Of a stretch of 64,000 bases of DNA, positions 61,434 to 64,000 are shown one piece after another. The position numbers and the translations under genes were made by a program. Position 1 is the first letter of the stretch. The number at the start of each line of letters is the position of its first letter. This DNA comes from Gluconacetobacter diazotrophicus PA1 5 (GTDB lineage: Bacteria; Pseudomonadota; Alphaproteobacteria; Acetobacterales; Acetobacteraceae), in the NCBI RefSeq assembly GCF_000067045.1, contig NC_010125.1, positions 2,944,001 through 3,008,000 on the forward strand, written 5' to 3'. Below the pieces are notes generated by a model. The model searched no databases, was not told the DNA's origin, and worked only from the letters and a program-made list of their open reading frames with translations.

Positions 61434-61912
61434 GAAGCAGTTCCTTACAATTTCTGAAACGAAGGACGACAGCTCGCGATCTGTGGACTTGATGCTGACT
61501 AATCGGTTGTATTTCTGTCAAGAAGATTCAGAAGACAGTTGTATGACGGGGGAACGATTCTGGAGCGTTCATAACCGGTTAGTCAGTTCGGCGACGCACG
61601 ACATGACACCGACAGCTAACGACAACAGTTTGGTTACGATAGAGAATCTTGTTTACGCGGGCGGCTCCCGGATCCGCCAACACATGGCTCTTGCCAGGCA
61701 ATCTGGTCCGACCTTGGCACTCCCTCGCCGTTCGTAACGGTTTTGTGATCATTCGACCTTTCGTCGTTGCGCGCCCAGACCGAATCGGCTACGCCAGAAC
61801 CCGCCAGTTTACTCCTTATATCATTGTTATTTATTTGTTTTTTCTTGGTTGCTCCGTCGCACCGACGCATCCTGTCGGCACACCATCCGCCGATGATACG
61901 AAGGACACGACA
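61434..61912. promoter_or_regulatory. Region upstream of the diiron gene with paired palindromic sites
   Basis: About 480 bp between divergent genes. CTGACTAATCGGTT (61495-61508) is inverted at 61573-61586 (AACCGGTTAGTCAG) with one mismatch. The right copy contains the perfect 10-bp palindrome TAACCGGTTA (61572-61581). Two such sites 60-150 bp upstream of a regulated gene beside a TetR gene suggest TetR operators. The remaining part has an AT-rich stretch near 61810-61850 that may be the promoter of the small gene and recombinase. Confidence 0.55.
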
Positions 61913-62095
61913 ATGGAGCAGCGAAATGCTACGCTGACCGTACGGTTGATCCTGGATAGCACCAGCCCCCCGAGCAAGCACACTGCGGCAACGAACCTGT
62001 CGCTGCGGGCTCTGGTCCGGCTTCTCGCCAGGGAGGCCGCGCGCGAATTCGTGGAACGCGAGGACAACGCGCGGGATGACATGACCGGACAGTGA
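61913..62095 (+). CDS. Small protein preceding the serine recombinase
   Basis: A 60-residue protein (MEQRNATLTVRLILDSTSPP, then SKHTAATNLSLRALVRLLAR) ending 12 bp before the recombinase. AAGGA lies 8 nt upstream of its ATG. A short beta-rich N-terminus and a helical, charged C-terminus are visible. Small genes of this kind commonly precede large serine recombinases of mobile elements; the function is unknown, possibly a recombinase accessory factor. Confidence 0.65.
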   Translation: MEQRNATLTVRLILDSTSPPSKHTAATNLSLRALVRLLAREAAREFVEREDNARDDMTGQ

Positions 62096-62107
62096 GAGGA
62101 CATACGC

Positions 62108-63802
<1,695 letters not shown>

Positions 63803-63840
63803 CTGGTGTGGTGTGTGTGTTGTGAGGGGTGGACTGGAAG

Positions 63841-63958
63841 ACCTGGCGGCGACCGACTTTCCCGCGTCTTGAGACGCAGTATCATAGGCGCTGGGGCATT
63901 TCACGGCCGAGTTCGGGATGGGATCGGGTGGGTCTATCCCCGCCATGGCCACCAGGTC
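63841..63958 (-). rRNA. 5S ribosomal RNA
   Basis: About 118 nt read leftward, beginning ACCTGGTGGCCATGGCGGGG and containing CCGATCCCATCCCGAACTCG, the conserved loop B/C block, with closing 3' end CGCCGCCAGGT complementary to the 5' end. Sequence style fits acetic acid bacteria. The 23S gene should lie just right of the window. Confidence 0.95.
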
Positions 63959-64000
63959 GTCCAGTCCACCCTGTGGGGTGTTATTGGGCGTGTGAGGTTG

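Overview
The window is GC-rich alphaproteobacterial DNA. An IS1031-type insertion sequence, MucR regulators and the 5S rRNA and initiator tRNA sequences point to an acetic acid bacterium (Acetobacteraceae); the family is an inference. Almost everything from about 5 kb to 63.7 kb looks like one integrative and conjugative element (ICE) sitting beside a ribosomal RNA operon. The rRNA operon enters from the right edge on the minus strand (5S rRNA, then tRNA-fMet, then a terminator).

Layout. (1) 1-4.9 kb: a minus-strand operon (cupin, DJ-1/PfpI protein, HAD phosphatase, glyoxalase, start of an acetolactate-decarboxylase-like gene) broken at both ends by insertion sequences: an IS3/IS407-type element in the cupin gene and an IS1031-type element in the last gene. 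(2) 5.2-14 kb: the transfer and excision operon, with a RdfS-like HTH protein, a RepA-like initiator, methyltransferases, DUF2840, TraF, DUF736, a lytic transglycosylase and a relaxase behind a repeat-rich candidate oriT. A split FseA-like excision activator (DUF2285) appears to need a +1 frameshift. (3) 14-24 kb: maintenance genes (DUF736, DUF2493, toprim protein, HU, DUF932, large ParB, MucR) and a glutathione transferase. (4) 24.7-33 kb: a DNA-damage block. imuA-imuB-dnaE2 runs leftward and a UvrD-like helicase plus a SRAP protein run rightward from a shared region with a perfect GTTC-N7-GTTC LexA box. (5) 33.2-40 kb: a defence block. A three-gene type II CBASS operon (CapV phospholipase, CD-NTase, Cap2) has no visible Cap3. 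Divergent to it are a CapH-like repressor, a CapP-like ImmA/IrrE peptidase and an ExoI-like ssDNA exonuclease. (6) 40-46 kb: a TetR/MFS efflux pair, then an IS630-type and an IS481-type element; the second splits a pyridoxamine-phosphate-oxidase-like gene. (7) 46-59.3 kb: DUF2274, trbI-G-F-L-J-E-D-C-B, a second MucR, a ribbon-helix-helix protein and the TraG coupling protein. (8) 59.5-63.8 kb: TetR and a haem-oxygenase-like diiron protein, then a large serine recombinase whose reading frame runs through the rRNA-operon terminator into the tRNA-fMet gene.

How it fits together. TraF/Trb/TraG and the relaxase form the conjugation machine, and FseA/RdfS plus the serine recombinase control excision. 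The most interesting cargo couples DNA damage to two outputs, LexA-controlled mutagenic repair and a CBASS abortive-infection system that appears to be gated by a CapH/CapP ssDNA sensor. An ssDNA exonuclease is co-transcribed with that sensor and could erase its signal.
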